DNA of 64,000 nucleotides from Nocardia nova SH22a (GCF_000523235.1 NZ_CP006850.1:1798001-1862000), one strand, 5' to 3'; positions 1 to 8,658 are shown, counted from the stretch's first letter. Notes: generated by a model from the sequence alone, not told the origin. Numbers and translations: made by a program.

Positions 1-438
1 GGCGCCGGCGGCGACATGGCCTCGATCGGTGACATCACCGGTTCCATGGGCTCGGAGTCCTCGCCGGTGAGCGTCGGCCCGATGCCGATGGTGGCATCCG
101 CCTCGATGACCGGGACCGCGACCAACGCGTCGTCGAATGTGGCCCGCACACCGGTCATCGAGCCGCTGCAGAATCCGGCGGCGGCCGCCGGCCGAGGCGC
201 GGCGAGTGGATCGGCGATGCCGTACATGCCGATGTCGCCGGGTATGGGCGCCGGCCCGGGCGGGGGCAACGAGCGCAATCGCGTGGTGGCCTGGCATCCC
301 GATCGGCTGATGTATGTCGACGACACACCGCATACCGATGCGGTGATCGGTGAGAAGCCGACGATCGCCCCGACCGTGACACCCGCGACACCCGCCCCTG
401 GTGGCCAGATGCCGTCCCAATCCGGAGGTTCCGCATGA
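1..438 (+). CDS. C-terminal part of an ESX-associated (PPE/WXG-like) protein
   Basis: The reading frame is open from the first base, so the start lies upstream of the window; only about 145 residues are visible. The visible part is rich in Gly, Met, Pro, Ser and Ala and ends in a more ordered tail that contains RVVAWHPDRLMYVDD and VIGEKPTIAP. From memory, tails like this occur at the C-termini of PPE-like proteins encoded in nocardial ESX loci; that is recollection, not a search result. The stop overlaps the next start (ATGA at 435-438), so it is translationally coupled to the YbaB-like gene. No catalytic motif is visible. A secreted substrate or a chaperone-bound partner of the ESX machine is plausible. 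Confidence 0.7.
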   Translation, partial: GAGGDMASIGDITGSMGSESSPVSVGPMPMVASASMTGTATNASSNVARTPVIEPLQNPAAAAGRGAASGSAMPYMPMSPGMGAGPGGGNERNRVVAWHPDRLMYVDDTPHTDAVIGEKPTIAPTVTPATPAPGGQMPSQSGGSA

Positions 439-788
439 GTGACAGTGATATCCATCCGGAGGTGCAGGCCGCCTTGGACGCGGCGCGCGACCTTCGGCAC
501 AAGATCGCCGATCTGCGCGAGCGTATCGACGCCATCCGTGCCCGGCGGCCTTCGCCCAGTGGTGCGGTGATCCCCGAGGTCGATGCCATGGGCCGGCTCA
601 CCGACCTGTACCTGGCGCCGGGCACGGTCGACCGATTCGGTTGTGCGGAACTGATTTCCGAGATCACCGCCGCGATCCGCGAAAGCAGCGCGGACGCGGC
701 CCGGCAGTACGAGTTGCTGATGGACAGCGATCCGTGGAGCGAGGAGCCGCAAGCGCCGGAAGCGGCCAGGGCGGAGCAGGTGTCGTGA
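435..788 (+). CDS. YbaB/EbfC-family protein (EspL-like)
   Basis: The product has 117 residues. It begins with a helical, charged segment (PEVQAALDAARDLRHKIADL) and continues with the short beta and C-terminal helix expected of the YbaB/EbfC nucleoid-associated fold. EspL of ESX-1 belongs to the same family and in mycobacteria helps stabilise ESX-1 substrates, so a chaperone-like or DNA-binding accessory role is likely here. The start is fixed by ATGA overlap with the gene upstream, and its stop overlaps the next start (GTGA at 785-788), which makes a tightly coupled accessory operon. The family assignment rests on length, helix pattern and context, since no strongly diagnostic residue is present. 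Confidence 0.65.
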   Translation: MSDSDIHPEVQAALDAARDLRHKIADLRERIDAIRARRPSPSGAVIPEVDAMGRLTDLYLAPGTVDRFGCAELISEITAAIRESSADAARQYELLMDSDPWSEEPQAPEAARAEQVS

Positions 789-1531
789 CCGAGCCGGGAA
801 GCGTCACCGTCGCCGACACCGCGCGCTGGTTGCACGGCGAGGGCCTGATCCGGTTGGCCGCACTGGCCGAGCGGACTCCGGACCTGCTGGCCGCCTACAC
901 CATCGATGTGGCCACCGGAACGGTCAACGCCTACCCGGTGACCGGTGCGGGCGCCGGATCCGATGTGCTGGCCTTCGCCGCCGACGACCTGCCGAATCCG
1001 GAGGGGACCTCACGGCGGCTGGTGATCGTCGGGGTCACCAGCTCCAATGCGATGCTGGTGGTGGATCTGGCGGCCTCCCTGTCGATTTCGATCAACGCCG
1101 GGCATGCCGAGCGGGCCGCGCGCTCCTGGATCCTGCAGCTCCTGCTGAATCCGGAGGTGATGATCACCACCAACAGCGCGGATCTGACGCCGGCGGCCGG
1201 TGACCGGTGCCGCAACAGTTTCATCCCCGGCAGCAGCGCCACCATCATCAACGTCGACGATATGCAACCGCCGCTGACCACCATCACGCTCAATCCCGCC
1301 GCGAACGGCCCGGATCATCTCGACGTCGGAGCCGACGGTGCGGGGGAGATGTATCTGGGTAACAGGTTCTGGCAGCTGCGGCAGGTGATGACCGTCGGCG
1401 ACGACGCGTGGTCGGAGATCTCCGCGCGACTGTCGGAGGCCGACACCGCGCCGGCACCGTCCCCCAGCCCGGCCGTCGCACCGCCCCCGGGCGCGTCGGC
1501 ACCCGGAAGCGTCTCGGCGCCGATCCAGTGA
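785..1531 (+). CDS. Conserved hypothetical protein of the ESX accessory operon
   Basis: The product has 248 residues if the GTG at 785, which overlaps the preceding stop, is used. Longer in-frame starts reach into the upstream gene and are less likely. The body looks like a soluble alpha/beta protein: an N-terminal helix (TARWLHGEGLIRLAALAERTP), several hydrophobic strands, and the strand-rich segment SFIPGSSATIINVDD. The last 35 residues are a Pro/Ala/Ser-rich disordered tail. No signal peptide, membrane span or catalytic motif is visible, and I do not recognise the family. Position between YbaB-like and EspH-like genes suggests a cytosolic accessory factor or substrate chaperone of this ESX system. 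Confidence 0.75.
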   Translation: MTEPGSVTVADTARWLHGEGLIRLAALAERTPDLLAAYTIDVATGTVNAYPVTGAGAGSDVLAFAADDLPNPEGTSRRLVIVGVTSSNAMLVVDLAASLSISINAGHAERAARSWILQLLLNPEVMITTNSADLTPAAGDRCRNSFIPGSSATIINVDDMQPPLTTITLNPAANGPDHLDVGADGAGEMYLGNRFWQLRQVMTVGDDAWSEISARLSEADTAPAPSPSPAVAPPPGASAPGSVSAPIQ

Positions 1532-1543
1532 CAGGAGTCCCGT

Positions 1544-1897
1544 ATGACAGCAGACAACGAATTCGACGAGTTCGACGAATCGGCCCCGGCCGCACCGGAT
1601 CGGCGGAACACGACCTACGAGGTGTTCAACCCCGATCACACCGTCGGAGTGGCCTGCGACCGCGACGGTGAGGTGATCGGATTGCACATCACCGACGACG
1701 CCCGCGACAACGGCGACGCCTGGCTGGCCGCCGAGATCGTGCGGATCGCCCGGCTCGCGCACACCAAATCGCGGGTGGGCCTGCGGTCGGAGATGGAGGC
1801 CAACGGCACTCGCTCGTACACGATCGACTCGTTCGCACTGCCCACCGAATCGTCGTACCGCGCCATGGAGATCGCCGAGTTCGGGACGAATTCCTGA
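1544..1897 (+). CDS. EspH/EspD-like ESX accessory protein (DUF2694-type)
   Basis: This 117-residue protein has an acidic, disordered N-terminus (DNEFDEFDESAPAAPDRRN) and then a compact domain: YEVFNPDHTVGVACDRDGEVIGLHIT, followed by AWLAAEIVRIARLAHTKSRVGLRSEMEANG. The pattern matches mycobacterial EspH as I remember it (a beta pair giving way to an ADEI-IADLARQKA-type helix). EspH and EspD are ESX-1 accessory proteins needed for secretion or stability of specific substrates. The start has a clear CAGGAG ribosome binding site at 1532-1537 and sits 12 bases after the previous stop. The family call is by eye; a profile search would settle it. Confidence 0.65.
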   Translation: MTADNEFDEFDESAPAAPDRRNTTYEVFNPDHTVGVACDRDGEVIGLHITDDARDNGDAWLAAEIVRIARLAHTKSRVGLRSEMEANGTRSYTIDSFALPTESSYRAMEIAEFGTNS

Positions 1898-1930
1898 CCA
1901 TCGCAGGTACTTTCGAGACAGGAGCCCGCC

Positions 1931-2254
1931 ATGTCGAATCCCGGCAGGTTGCACATCGGCGAACCGGATGATGTCATCGCCTCCTCGAAACACGTCGAGG
2001 TGACGAAGTTGTCGTTCATCGGCCAGGTCGGCGGCGTCGTCGGCGACTGGCTGATCGGGGAACATCCGGGTTCGGCACTCGACTATCGGTTGCTGGGGGT
2101 CCTGGAGAAGATGGGCGGGTCGTTCGATCGCGCGATCGGCGAGTACGCCGACCACACCCGCACCACCCACGGTGTGGCGTCCGAGAACGCGTCGGCGCTG
2201 CACACGACCGATATCGACGGTCGTGGGCGGGTGCACCGGGCCGAATCGGCCTGA
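1931..2254 (+). CDS. EspC-like (DUF2580/WXG100-superfamily) small protein
   Basis: The product has 107 residues and reads as a helical hairpin. The first helical stretch runs through KLSFIGQVGGVVGDWLIGE; the second (SALDYRLLGVLEKMGGSFDRAIGEYADHTRTTHGVASENASAL) resembles the closing helix of EspC-type ESX substrates, which ends in a short polar tail. It lacks a clear YxxxD/E export signal, so it may leave as part of a pair. It is preceded by CAGGAG at 1919-1924 and lies only 5 bases before the 888-residue gene, suggesting co-expression and perhaps a heteromeric complex with that protein's N-terminal helical domain. Confidence in the family is moderate because these helical hairpins diverge strongly. 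Confidence 0.6.
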   Translation: MSNPGRLHIGEPDDVIASSKHVEVTKLSFIGQVGGVVGDWLIGEHPGSALDYRLLGVLEKMGGSFDRAIGEYADHTRTTHGVASENASALHTTDIDGRGRVHRAESA

Positions 2255-2259
2255 TCCGG

Positions 2260-4926
2260 ATGTACCCGGAGCGCGAAAGCCCGTACTGGAAGGCCATTGT
2301 CGGGGAGAACTGGCCGCAGATCCCCCCGCGGGCGTGGCGGGATCTGGAGACCTCGGCGCGCGACGGCGCGGACGCTCTCGATCCGGCCGAGGCCGACCGG
2401 GCCCGGCGTTCGTTCGACGAGCTGGTCACCTCCAGTGCGGGGCTGCAGCCGGTCAAGGACGATCTGCTGGCACATCAGGGCACCACCCGGGGATTCGTCG
2501 ACGCGCTGGTGGCGGCGGCCGACACCTTCGGGCACATGGCGAATCTGGTGGATCGCACCCGGGACCGCATTCTCAATATCGTCGATGACGCGTTGCGCCG
2601 GATCCAGCGGGCGACCGCCGAAGCGGAGGCCGACGCGCAGGCGGAGGCCGATTCCGAGGACCCGGACGACGACGGGGCCGCCGAGGCGCGGAAGCGGCGG
2701 CGGATCGCGGAAATTCTCGCCCGCGCTCGTGCCGAGGTCGCCGAGGTCGCCCAGGAGGCCCTCGACGAGGTCGGCCCGCGCGGACTTCCGGAGTTGGCGG
2801 CGATCGCGGCGGCGCTGGGACAGCCGAATCCGTGGCGCACCCGGCCCACCGGCCGAGGCGGGGCCGGTGGTACCGGCGCCGGGCGGGGGAGGCCGGGAGT
2901 CGGCGACCGGATCGCCGGGCAGCTGCCGCCCGGCCTGCGTACGCTGCCGCGCGGAATGCGGTTGCCCGATGGGACTTTCGTTCCGGACATACCCGCTCTG
3001 CGCGATCTGCGGGATCTGTTGCGTCAGCTGGTTCCGGGATCACCGCTGTCGCGATTGCCGGGATCGGACCTGCTCGGCCCCGACGGAACGGACGGGCTCG
3101 AGCACGGTGACGCGGGGAGACCGGAGGACGGACCGGTGACGGTGTCACCGACACGAGGGCAGCCGCCCCCGGCCACGGAGCAGGCGGCCGGGCCGGAACC
3201 GGGGGGCGCGCCGGAAACGGGACCGGCGGCCGGATACTTCGATGGCGGCGGACACGCCGCGTCGGCGCCGGGCCCCGAGGCGGCCGTCGGGGCCACGGAT
3301 TCGCACGCGCCGGCCGAGCAGGTGGATCCCGGTGTGTCACAGACTCGTTCGGATCCGGGTACCGTCGCCGCTGCCTCGGACGAGGGTTTCGTCGACAGTG
3401 ATGACGAAACCAGCACCACGGCAGGCTATTTCGGAAGCGAGCGGCAACGCGACGAGGTGAGTGCGCCGGATCGGGGGGCGGATTCCGGCTTCCCGGGCGA
3501 TCTGCTCACCGGCACGTCCGGGTTCACCGCATTCGGCGCCGCGGCGGCATCGGCGCCGGTGTTCGCACCGCAGCAGGGACCACCCGCGGCCGCGCCGCCT
3601 CCCGGTGCGAGTGCGCCTCCCGGCGCCGGTGCGCCGCCGGGCTCCGCGCAACTCCCGGACCCGCGGGCGGCCGAATCCCGTGGTCCCGCGGTACCGCCGC
3701 GGATTTCCTCCCCGGCCGGTGGACCGGCCGTCGGCGGCTCCGGTGTCACCGCGCCGGGCGCCTCGGCGGCCGCGCCCGGAATTCCCGGCAAAGGGCAGCC
3801 GCCCGCCCGGCCCGCCGGTGAACCGGTCGCGGCGACCGGCGCCGACACCGGTGACGACAAGCCGGCCGCCGGTAGTGGCGACCTGATGCGCGACGCGGTC
3901 GGCGCGGCGATGTTGGCCTCGGCCGCACCGACATTCATGCTCGGTAAGCGGGTCGACGGGGATCTCGTCCTGGCACGCAGCATTCTGGCCAGCCTGCTGG
4001 CCGCGAGCGAGGCCGCGACCCTGGGCGCGGCGTGGGCCCTGTCGGTGATGCGTTACGACGGAGGTTTGACCGCCTTCGTGACCTCCAACGACGGACGCGG
4101 ATGGCTCCCGCCCGCGGTGTTCCTCCCCCGGGAACTGTCGACACCGTGGGTGTGGTCGGTGGCGGAGGGGCCCGGCTGGGAGGGATTCGCCGACCCGGCT
4201 CGCATACTGGCCGAATTCGCCGTCGCCTGGGGGCGGCGCACCGGTGCGCGCTTGTCGGCCATGGTGTCTTCCGGTCCGTTCGACGAGAATCTGGCCCGCC
4301 AGCTCGGCGATGTGGCGCTGGAAGGTGGCGTCGAGCCCTGTCCGTTCATGGATTTCACCACCGCCGCACCGGGTTTGGCCGACCGGCTCGAATTGGTGAG
4401 TGCCCCGCCGGTCCTCGAACGAGTCGCCGCCGTGCCCGCCGACCGCCTCGGCAGCCGCGGACTGGACTTCGCCTACGACGCGCACGGACGTCTCGCCGGA
4501 GCCGGCCCGAACCCGTTCGCCTCGCTGGGCACATCGGAACTGCGCAACCGCATCCTGCAGACGATCCTGCGCGGCGGCCCGGTGCAGGCGCAGTGGTGGG
4601 AAGACCTGCGCGATGCCGATACCCTGCTGGCGGCGTCGATACTGCCACTGCAGCTCGACGTGTCGCGAGTTCCGCTGGGGGAGTTGCGATCCGAAGCGGC
4701 AGCGGGGCGTTCGGCGGCGGATGCGTCCACGCTGCGCCGCCTGGTCGCCGAACGCCGATGTGACGAACTGGTCCTGCTGATGTCGGGCGAACCGTCCCGG
4801 CAGCGATTGCGGGACATCGTGTACGCCCACGGTCAGGTGTCGGAGTTCCTGGGAAGCGTGCCCACCGCGCCGACCGCGCCACCCACGCCCCGGCGCCCGA
4901 CGATCACGGCGGGGCCGAACGGTTGA
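2260..4926 (+). CDS. Large ESX-associated protein, helical head and DUF5632/DUF5631-like C-terminus
   Basis: This protein has 888 residues in three parts. Residues 1-110 are helical (AWRDLETSARDGADALDP, then LVDRTRDRILNIVDDALRRIQ) and look like an ESX substrate head. Residues 110-190 are a charged coiled region with an Asp/Glu run and a KRRRIAEILARARAEVAEVAQEALDEVG helix. Residues 220-540 are Pro/Gly/Ala-rich and probably disordered. Residues ~545-870 form a domain containing DGDLVLARSILASLLA, AFVTSNDGRGWLPPAVFLPRE and RILAEFAVAWGRRTGARLSAMVSSGP. The same domain recurs in the next gene and resembles mycobacterial Rv3899c-type proteins of the ESX-2 neighbourhood (recollection). Its function is unknown; secretion or envelope association is inferred. 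Confidence 0.8.
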   Translation: MYPERESPYWKAIVGENWPQIPPRAWRDLETSARDGADALDPAEADRARRSFDELVTSSAGLQPVKDDLLAHQGTTRGFVDALVAAADTFGHMANLVDRTRDRILNIVDDALRRIQRATAEAEADAQAEADSEDPDDDGAAEARKRRRIAEILARARAEVAEVAQEALDEVGPRGLPELAAIAAALGQPNPWRTRPTGRGGAGGTGAGRGRPGVGDRIAGQLPPGLRTLPRGMRLPDGTFVPDIPALRDLRDLLRQLVPGSPLSRLPGSDLLGPDGTDGLEHGDAGRPEDGPVTVSPTRGQPPPATEQAAGPEPGGAPETGPAAGYFDGGGHAASAPGPEAAVGATDSHAPAEQVDPGVSQTRSDPGTVAAASDEGFVDSDDETSTTAGYFGSERQRDEVSAPDRGADSGFPGDLLTGTSGFTAFGAAAASAPVFAPQQGPPAAAPPPGASAPPGAGAPPGSAQLPDPRAAESRGPAVPPRISSPAGGPAVGGSGVTAPGASAAAPGIPGKGQPPARPAGEPVAATGADTGDDKPAAGSGDLMRDAVGAAMLASAAPTFMLGKRVDGDLVLARSILASLLAASEAATLGAAWALSVMRYDGGLTAFVTSNDGRGWLPPAVFLPRELSTPWVWSVAEGPGWEGFADPARILAEFAVAWGRRTGARLSAMVSSGPFDENLARQLGDVALEGGVEPCPFMDFTTAAPGLADRLELVSAPPVLERVAAVPADRLGSRGLDFAYDAHGRLAGAGPNPFASLGTSELRNRILQTILRGGPVQAQWWEDLRDADTLLAASILPLQLDVSRVPLGELRSEAAAGRSAADASTLRRLVAERRCDELVLLMSGEPSRQRLRDIVYAHGQVSEFLGSVPTAPTAPPTPRRPTITAGPNG

Positions 4927-4960
4927 CGCGGACCGGGCTTCCCGGCCGCGGCTCATTGCC

Positions 4961-4985
4961 GATCCTCCCAGTGATGGGAAGGATC
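4961..4985. promoter_or_regulatory. Dyad CTCCC-N6-GGGAA inside a longer inverted repeat (site A)
   Basis: The core 4965-4980 reads CTCCC-AGTGAT-GGGAA, one mismatch from the TTCCC-N6-GGGAA dyad seen at five other intergenic places in the window. Here the symmetry extends outward (GATCCTCCCA facing TGGGAAGGATC with one bulged base), so a weak terminator hairpin for the upstream gene is also possible. There is no T-tract. The core ends 44 bases before the start at 5025. Confidence 0.5.
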
Positions 4986-5024
4986 GACAATGGGGACGTC
5001 ATTGGCGGAAGGATCTGATTCGGC

Positions 5025-6953
5025 ATGGCCGACAGCGTGGAAATCGACCCTGAGGTCTTACGGGAGCTGGCCCGTCAGCACGACCGGGTGGCCGACGATA
5101 CCGACGAGTGGGCGAATCAGCCCGTCGACTGGCTGAGAGAATTCCCCGACAGCTACGGCCATATCGCCGATCCGGTTCACAAGGCGCTCAAGAGTTATTA
5201 CAACGCCCGTGAGAACGCCGGTCGGGCGCTGGCCAGGGAACACCGTGACACCGCGGCGAAGCTGCGTCAGGCCGCCAACGACTTCGAGTGGGCCGATCAT
5301 CAGGGTCGCTCGCGGATTCGCTCGTTCGACGATACGCCCGGCAGCGGCGCCGTCCCGCCGCAGCCTTCCACCGCCGGTCCCGGTATGCCGTCGGCGTCCG
5401 GCCCCCAGCTCACCCCGACCAACGGCGCCGCCCCCGCGGACAGCCCATCCGGCGCCGGCGGCACCCCCGCCGACGCGGCGCCGGGTGCTCCGGGGAACGC
5501 GGCGACCGCATCGGATCAGCCGGATGCGCCGGATACCGGTGTGGACACGGGCGCGGGCGCGGGTACGGATGCCGCGGCTGCGAGTGCCGGCGCCGGGACG
5601 TCCCCCGGTACGGCCGGAGCGCCGGGTACCACCGGCACCGGGCCGGGGTCGCCGGGTGCGACGGCGGGTGCGGTGCCGCCGTCCGGTCCGCTGCCGCCGT
5701 CCGGAGGCGGCCCCGACGACCGCGGCTCCACCCAGCCGCCGAGTGGTGCGAGCGCGGCCGGCGATCTGCCGCCCGTGCCGGTGCCGACGCCGTTCGCCGC
5801 CGCGGTGGCGAAGGCCAAGGACGAGGACGCCGAGCCCGCCTACGTGGTCGGCGACGCCGTGGACAACGATCTGGTGCTGGCCCGCACCCTGCTGGGCGCG
5901 GTGCTGGCAGCGGTGGATTCGTCTGTGCTGGGACTGCATTGGGCCGTGGCGGTGATGCGCGGTCCGGCCGGTGCCGGGGTGTTCATCACCTCCAACGAGG
6001 GGCGCGGCTGGTTCCCGGCCGGACTGTATCTGCCGCTCGAGGTGTCCTCACCGTGGATCTGGGACGAACTTCTCGCCGGTGATTCCGGCGATGCCGGCTC
6101 GCCGTGGGAGGGCGTCTCCGATCCGGCCCGGGTACTGGTGGAATTCGGCCTCGCCTGGGGCCGGAAGGCGGGTGCGAACCTGCGCGCCCTGGTCTCGTCC
6201 GGCCCGATCGACAACGGGGTGCGGCAACGGTTCGCCGACGTGGCGATGCAGGATATGGTCGGCCCCTCCTATGACGTCGACCTGCGCGCCTTCACGCCCG
6301 ACACCGCCGATCGGCTCGGCCTCACCGGCTCGCCGGAGGCACTGGAACATGTTGCCTCCGTGCCGGATTCACAGATCCGGGCCCGGTGCGAGGAACTCGC
6401 CGCCGGGGCACACGCACTGGTCGGCCGCAGCGCGCCGGGCGGGCCCGAGGCCGCGGAATCGCGGGGCGTGCGTGATCGCATCCTGTCCGCGCGGCAGGCG
6501 GGGCGTGAGATTCCGCGCGAGTGGTGGCAAGAACTGCGCGACGCCGACGATCTGCTCGCCGCGTCGATGCTTCCGCGCCGTGTCGACGTCGGCCGCGTCG
6601 AGCCCGGTGAACTCCGGGTCGACGACGAGGTTTCGGCATTGCGGTCGATGGTCTTCGAACGCCGCTGCAACGAACTGGTCCTGCTGCTCGACGACGAGGA
6701 ATCGCGACAGCAGCTGCGCGACGCGGTCTACGCCCACGAGCAGATCGTGAAACATCCACGCTTCGTGGAGGTTCCGGCCGCGGTGTCCACCGCCGACGAC
6801 CAGGCCGTGCGCCCGTCCGTCACCGGCGCCCAGGCCGGCGGCCCCGGCGTGACGGCACCGTCCGTCACGGCGCCGAGTGTGACCGCCGGCCCGCCGCCGG
6901 GTGCGGTGGTGGCGCCGGATTCCGCACCGCCGGATACCGCCGGGCGTTCCTGA
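5025..6953 (+). CDS. Large ESX-associated protein, EspC-like head with YxxxE motif and DUF5632/DUF5631-like C-terminus
   Basis: This protein has 642 residues. The first ~95 form an EspC/WXG100-like helical hairpin with Trp29 and Trp36 near the turn and a YNARE motif at 59-63, which fits the YxxxD/E type VII export signal. Residues 110-265 are a Pro/Gly/Ala/Thr linker. From ~275 on comes the domain shared with the preceding gene (NDLVLARTLLGAVLAAVDSS, VFITSNEGRGWFPAGLYLP, RVLVEFGLAWGRKAGANLRALVSSGP), ending in a tail with repeated VTAPS units. GGAAGGA lies upstream of the ATG. A hairpin/dyad separates it from the previous gene, so it may have its own promoter. It is likely an ESX substrate; the role of the C-terminal domain is unknown. 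Confidence 0.82.
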   Translation: MADSVEIDPEVLRELARQHDRVADDTDEWANQPVDWLREFPDSYGHIADPVHKALKSYYNARENAGRALAREHRDTAAKLRQAANDFEWADHQGRSRIRSFDDTPGSGAVPPQPSTAGPGMPSASGPQLTPTNGAAPADSPSGAGGTPADAAPGAPGNAATASDQPDAPDTGVDTGAGAGTDAAAASAGAGTSPGTAGAPGTTGTGPGSPGATAGAVPPSGPLPPSGGGPDDRGSTQPPSGASAAGDLPPVPVPTPFAAAVAKAKDEDAEPAYVVGDAVDNDLVLARTLLGAVLAAVDSSVLGLHWAVAVMRGPAGAGVFITSNEGRGWFPAGLYLPLEVSSPWIWDELLAGDSGDAGSPWEGVSDPARVLVEFGLAWGRKAGANLRALVSSGPIDNGVRQRFADVAMQDMVGPSYDVDLRAFTPDTADRLGLTGSPEALEHVASVPDSQIRARCEELAAGAHALVGRSAPGGPEAAESRGVRDRILSARQAGREIPREWWQELRDADDLLAASMLPRRVDVGRVEPGELRVDDEVSALRSMVFERRCNELVLLLDDEESRQQLRDAVYAHEQIVKHPRFVEVPAAVSTADDQAVRPSVTGAQAGGPGVTAPSVTAPSVTAGPPPGAVVAPDSAPPDTAGRS

Positions 6954-6958
6954 CCCGA

Positions 6959-6998
6959 GGGCGCCGCTCACCGCGATGATGCGCGGCGAGCGGCGCCC
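6959..6998 (+). terminator. Strong hairpin after the ESX accessory operon
   Basis: A 17-base stem (6959-6975 with 6982-6998, one A-C mismatch) closes a 6-base loop just after the stop at 6953. No T-tract follows, as is common in high-GC actinobacteria. It separates the plus-strand operon from the convergent minus-strand gene ending at 7121. Confidence 0.7.
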
Positions 6999-7120
6999 AC
7001 CGGCCGGATCTCGTGCGGAGCAGCGGCCGTGCAATCGCGGGCGGCCGTGCGGTGTTCCGATGTGTGGACTCGCGGTACCGGGGTTCGTGGCCGGTCGGCG
7101 GCGGCAGTCTGCGACTCGGC

Positions 7121-8614
7121 TCAGGCCGTCGACGCGGCCGCGTCCCCTTCTTGCTGCTCCTCGGGTGTCTCCGCATCGACGGGGGCGTCCGGGGTCTTCG
7201 TCCGATCGGTGCTCGCGGTGCGCGGGGCCGCCTTCACCGGCGGCAGTGAGCCCGGCGCCGGTGTGGTGTTCGGAGCGAGCGCCTTCGGCGCATTGGTCGT
7301 GGCCGGTGCGGCGCCGGCCGCACCGGCGTTCTGCGCACCGGTCGCCGGATCGACGGAGGAGGGGTTCATATTCGGTACCGCGGTGGGCGCCACCGCATTC
7401 GGAGCGGCGGCCGGTAGCGGCGCCGCACCACCTTCGGGGGTGATCTGGCCGTTGGACTGCAGTTCCTGCTCTTGTTTGTCGTGCTCGTTCTTCTGCATCA
7501 TCTGGGTGATGACGGGCGTCAGCGCCATCGCTCCCATCGGCAGGATCATGGCGGCCATCGGAAGCAACTGACCGATGACATCGCCGATACCGCCGCCACC
7601 GGCCGCCGCACCCGCGTTACCGGCCGTCGCGCCGCCCGCACCGGAACCCGAGCCGCTGGATCCTCCGGAACCGGAACCACCGGAACCCGATGTGCCGCCG
7701 TTGTTTCCGGCATGGGACTCGTTGTCGGCGTAGACCGCGGCGACGAGCTGGTACACCTTGTCGACCACGGCGCCGATCCGCGACATCACCACGACTTCCT
7801 GTTTGGGAGTCAGCTTCGCGGGCACCCCCTCGAGCCAGGTCTGCAGGTCGCCGACGATCTTCTTGATGCTGCCGAGCGTCTCGTCCTGGTTCGCGGCGAC
7901 GATGATGGAGGTCTGGGCGATCTGATGGTCGTAGGTGAGCAGCGAGCTCTGGCGGGCGTTCACCGCGGCGATGGCCTGTTGGTAGCCCTTGGTCGAATCG
8001 GATTTGCCGAGATAGCCGAACACCACCGGTTTGAGTAGATCGCCCACCTTCGGCGGTGGCACCGGCATACCACGGCCCAGCAGATCGACCGCGGTCTGAA
8101 TGGCGGTGCGGGCCATCGAGACGATGGCTCGCACGGCCGGTTTCGCTCCGGCCGGTGGTTTCAGCTCGACGGTCCAGTAATGCTTGTCGGTCGCGGTGGG
8201 GCCATCGGTATCGCGCGGTGGCCGATTCTTGCCGCCGCCGCTGGGATCGGGTTCACCGGGCGCGACACCCGGTTTCCCGTCGCCGGGGTGCTGCGGCTCC
8301 GGATGTCGCGGTCGGCCCGGCTGCGGATCGCCTGGGTGTTCGCCGGGGTTGCGGGGAACCGCCGGAGGGTGTTCGGGGGCCTGGATCGGATGCGGATGCT
8401 GCGCATCGGGCTGCCCCGGTGGCTGTTCGCCGCCGGGGGCCTGGCCGCCACCGCCGCTGTGTCCCTCCTGCGGGTCGGCGCCGGTCGGGTGTGCAGGCCG
8501 CTCGACAGTGGTGATCGTCCCGTCGGGCGCGACCTGCACCGTGCCGTCGACCGACCCGGTGGCGGTGACGTGCGCGGAGCCCAGCTGCGTTTCCGTCGTC
8601 GCCTGCCCCGCCAT
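7121..8614 (-). CDS. Gly/Pro-rich helical protein of the ESX locus, probable substrate
   Basis: The product has 497 residues. Residues 1-140 are Pro/Gly/His-rich and disordered, with many HPGD/PEHP-like short units. Residues ~145-300 are helical (RAIVSMARTAIQTAVDLLG; QETLG-type helix; KQEVVVMSRIGAVVDKVYQLVAAVYADNE) and end in YADNE at 295-299, which fits a YxxxE type VII signal. A Gly/Ser stretch (~301-345) leads to a hydrophobic, Met-rich segment (DVIGQLLPMAAMILPMGAMALTPVITQMMQ) that could insert in or associate with membrane, then a Pro/Ala/Thr tail. GAGGAGG precedes the ATG. It is transcribed divergently from the NlpC/P60 gene, with a TTCCC-N6-GGGAA dyad 44 bases upstream. I do not recognise a named family; substrate status is inference. 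Confidence 0.75.
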   Translation of the reverse strand: MAGQATTETQLGSAHVTATGSVDGTVQVAPDGTITTVERPAHPTGADPQEGHSGGGGQAPGGEQPPGQPDAQHPHPIQAPEHPPAVPRNPGEHPGDPQPGRPRHPEPQHPGDGKPGVAPGEPDPSGGGKNRPPRDTDGPTATDKHYWTVELKPPAGAKPAVRAIVSMARTAIQTAVDLLGRGMPVPPPKVGDLLKPVVFGYLGKSDSTKGYQQAIAAVNARQSSLLTYDHQIAQTSIIVAANQDETLGSIKKIVGDLQTWLEGVPAKLTPKQEVVVMSRIGAVVDKVYQLVAAVYADNESHAGNNGGTSGSGGSGSGGSSGSGSGAGGATAGNAGAAAGGGGIGDVIGQLLPMAAMILPMGAMALTPVITQMMQKNEHDKQEQELQSNGQITPEGGAAPLPAAAPNAVAPTAVPNMNPSSVDPATGAQNAGAAGAAPATTNAPKALAPNTTPAPGSLPPVKAAPRTASTDRTKTPDAPVDAETPEEQQEGDAAASTA

Positions 8615-8658
8615 ACCGTTACACCGCCTCCTCGCCAGTTCCCTCTCATTGTGGGTCC

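Noticed and set aside
641..784. Extension of the 785-1531 gene upstream to 641
   Set aside because: It would overlap the YbaB-like gene for 144 bases. The GTG at 785 overlaps the preceding stop and has the usual coupled arrangement.
155..835. Many long antisense ORFs of Arg/Pro/Gly-rich composition throughout the window (this is one example; others run against eccC, gdh and pknG)
   Set aside because: They lie opposite well-supported genes, have the composition of frame shadows in high-GC DNA and lack ribosome sites and domain motifs.
2253..2279. Y2-x-x-x-E6 at the very start of the 888-residue protein as a type VII signal
   Set aside because: The signal is expected after the second helix of a hairpin, not at residues 2-6.
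5065..5700. Low-complexity Pro/Gly/Ala regions of the large ESX proteins as possible repeats or CRISPR-like arrays
   Set aside because: They are in frame, show no fixed unit length and encode disordered linkers. No CRISPR-like direct repeats with spacers were found anywhere in the window.
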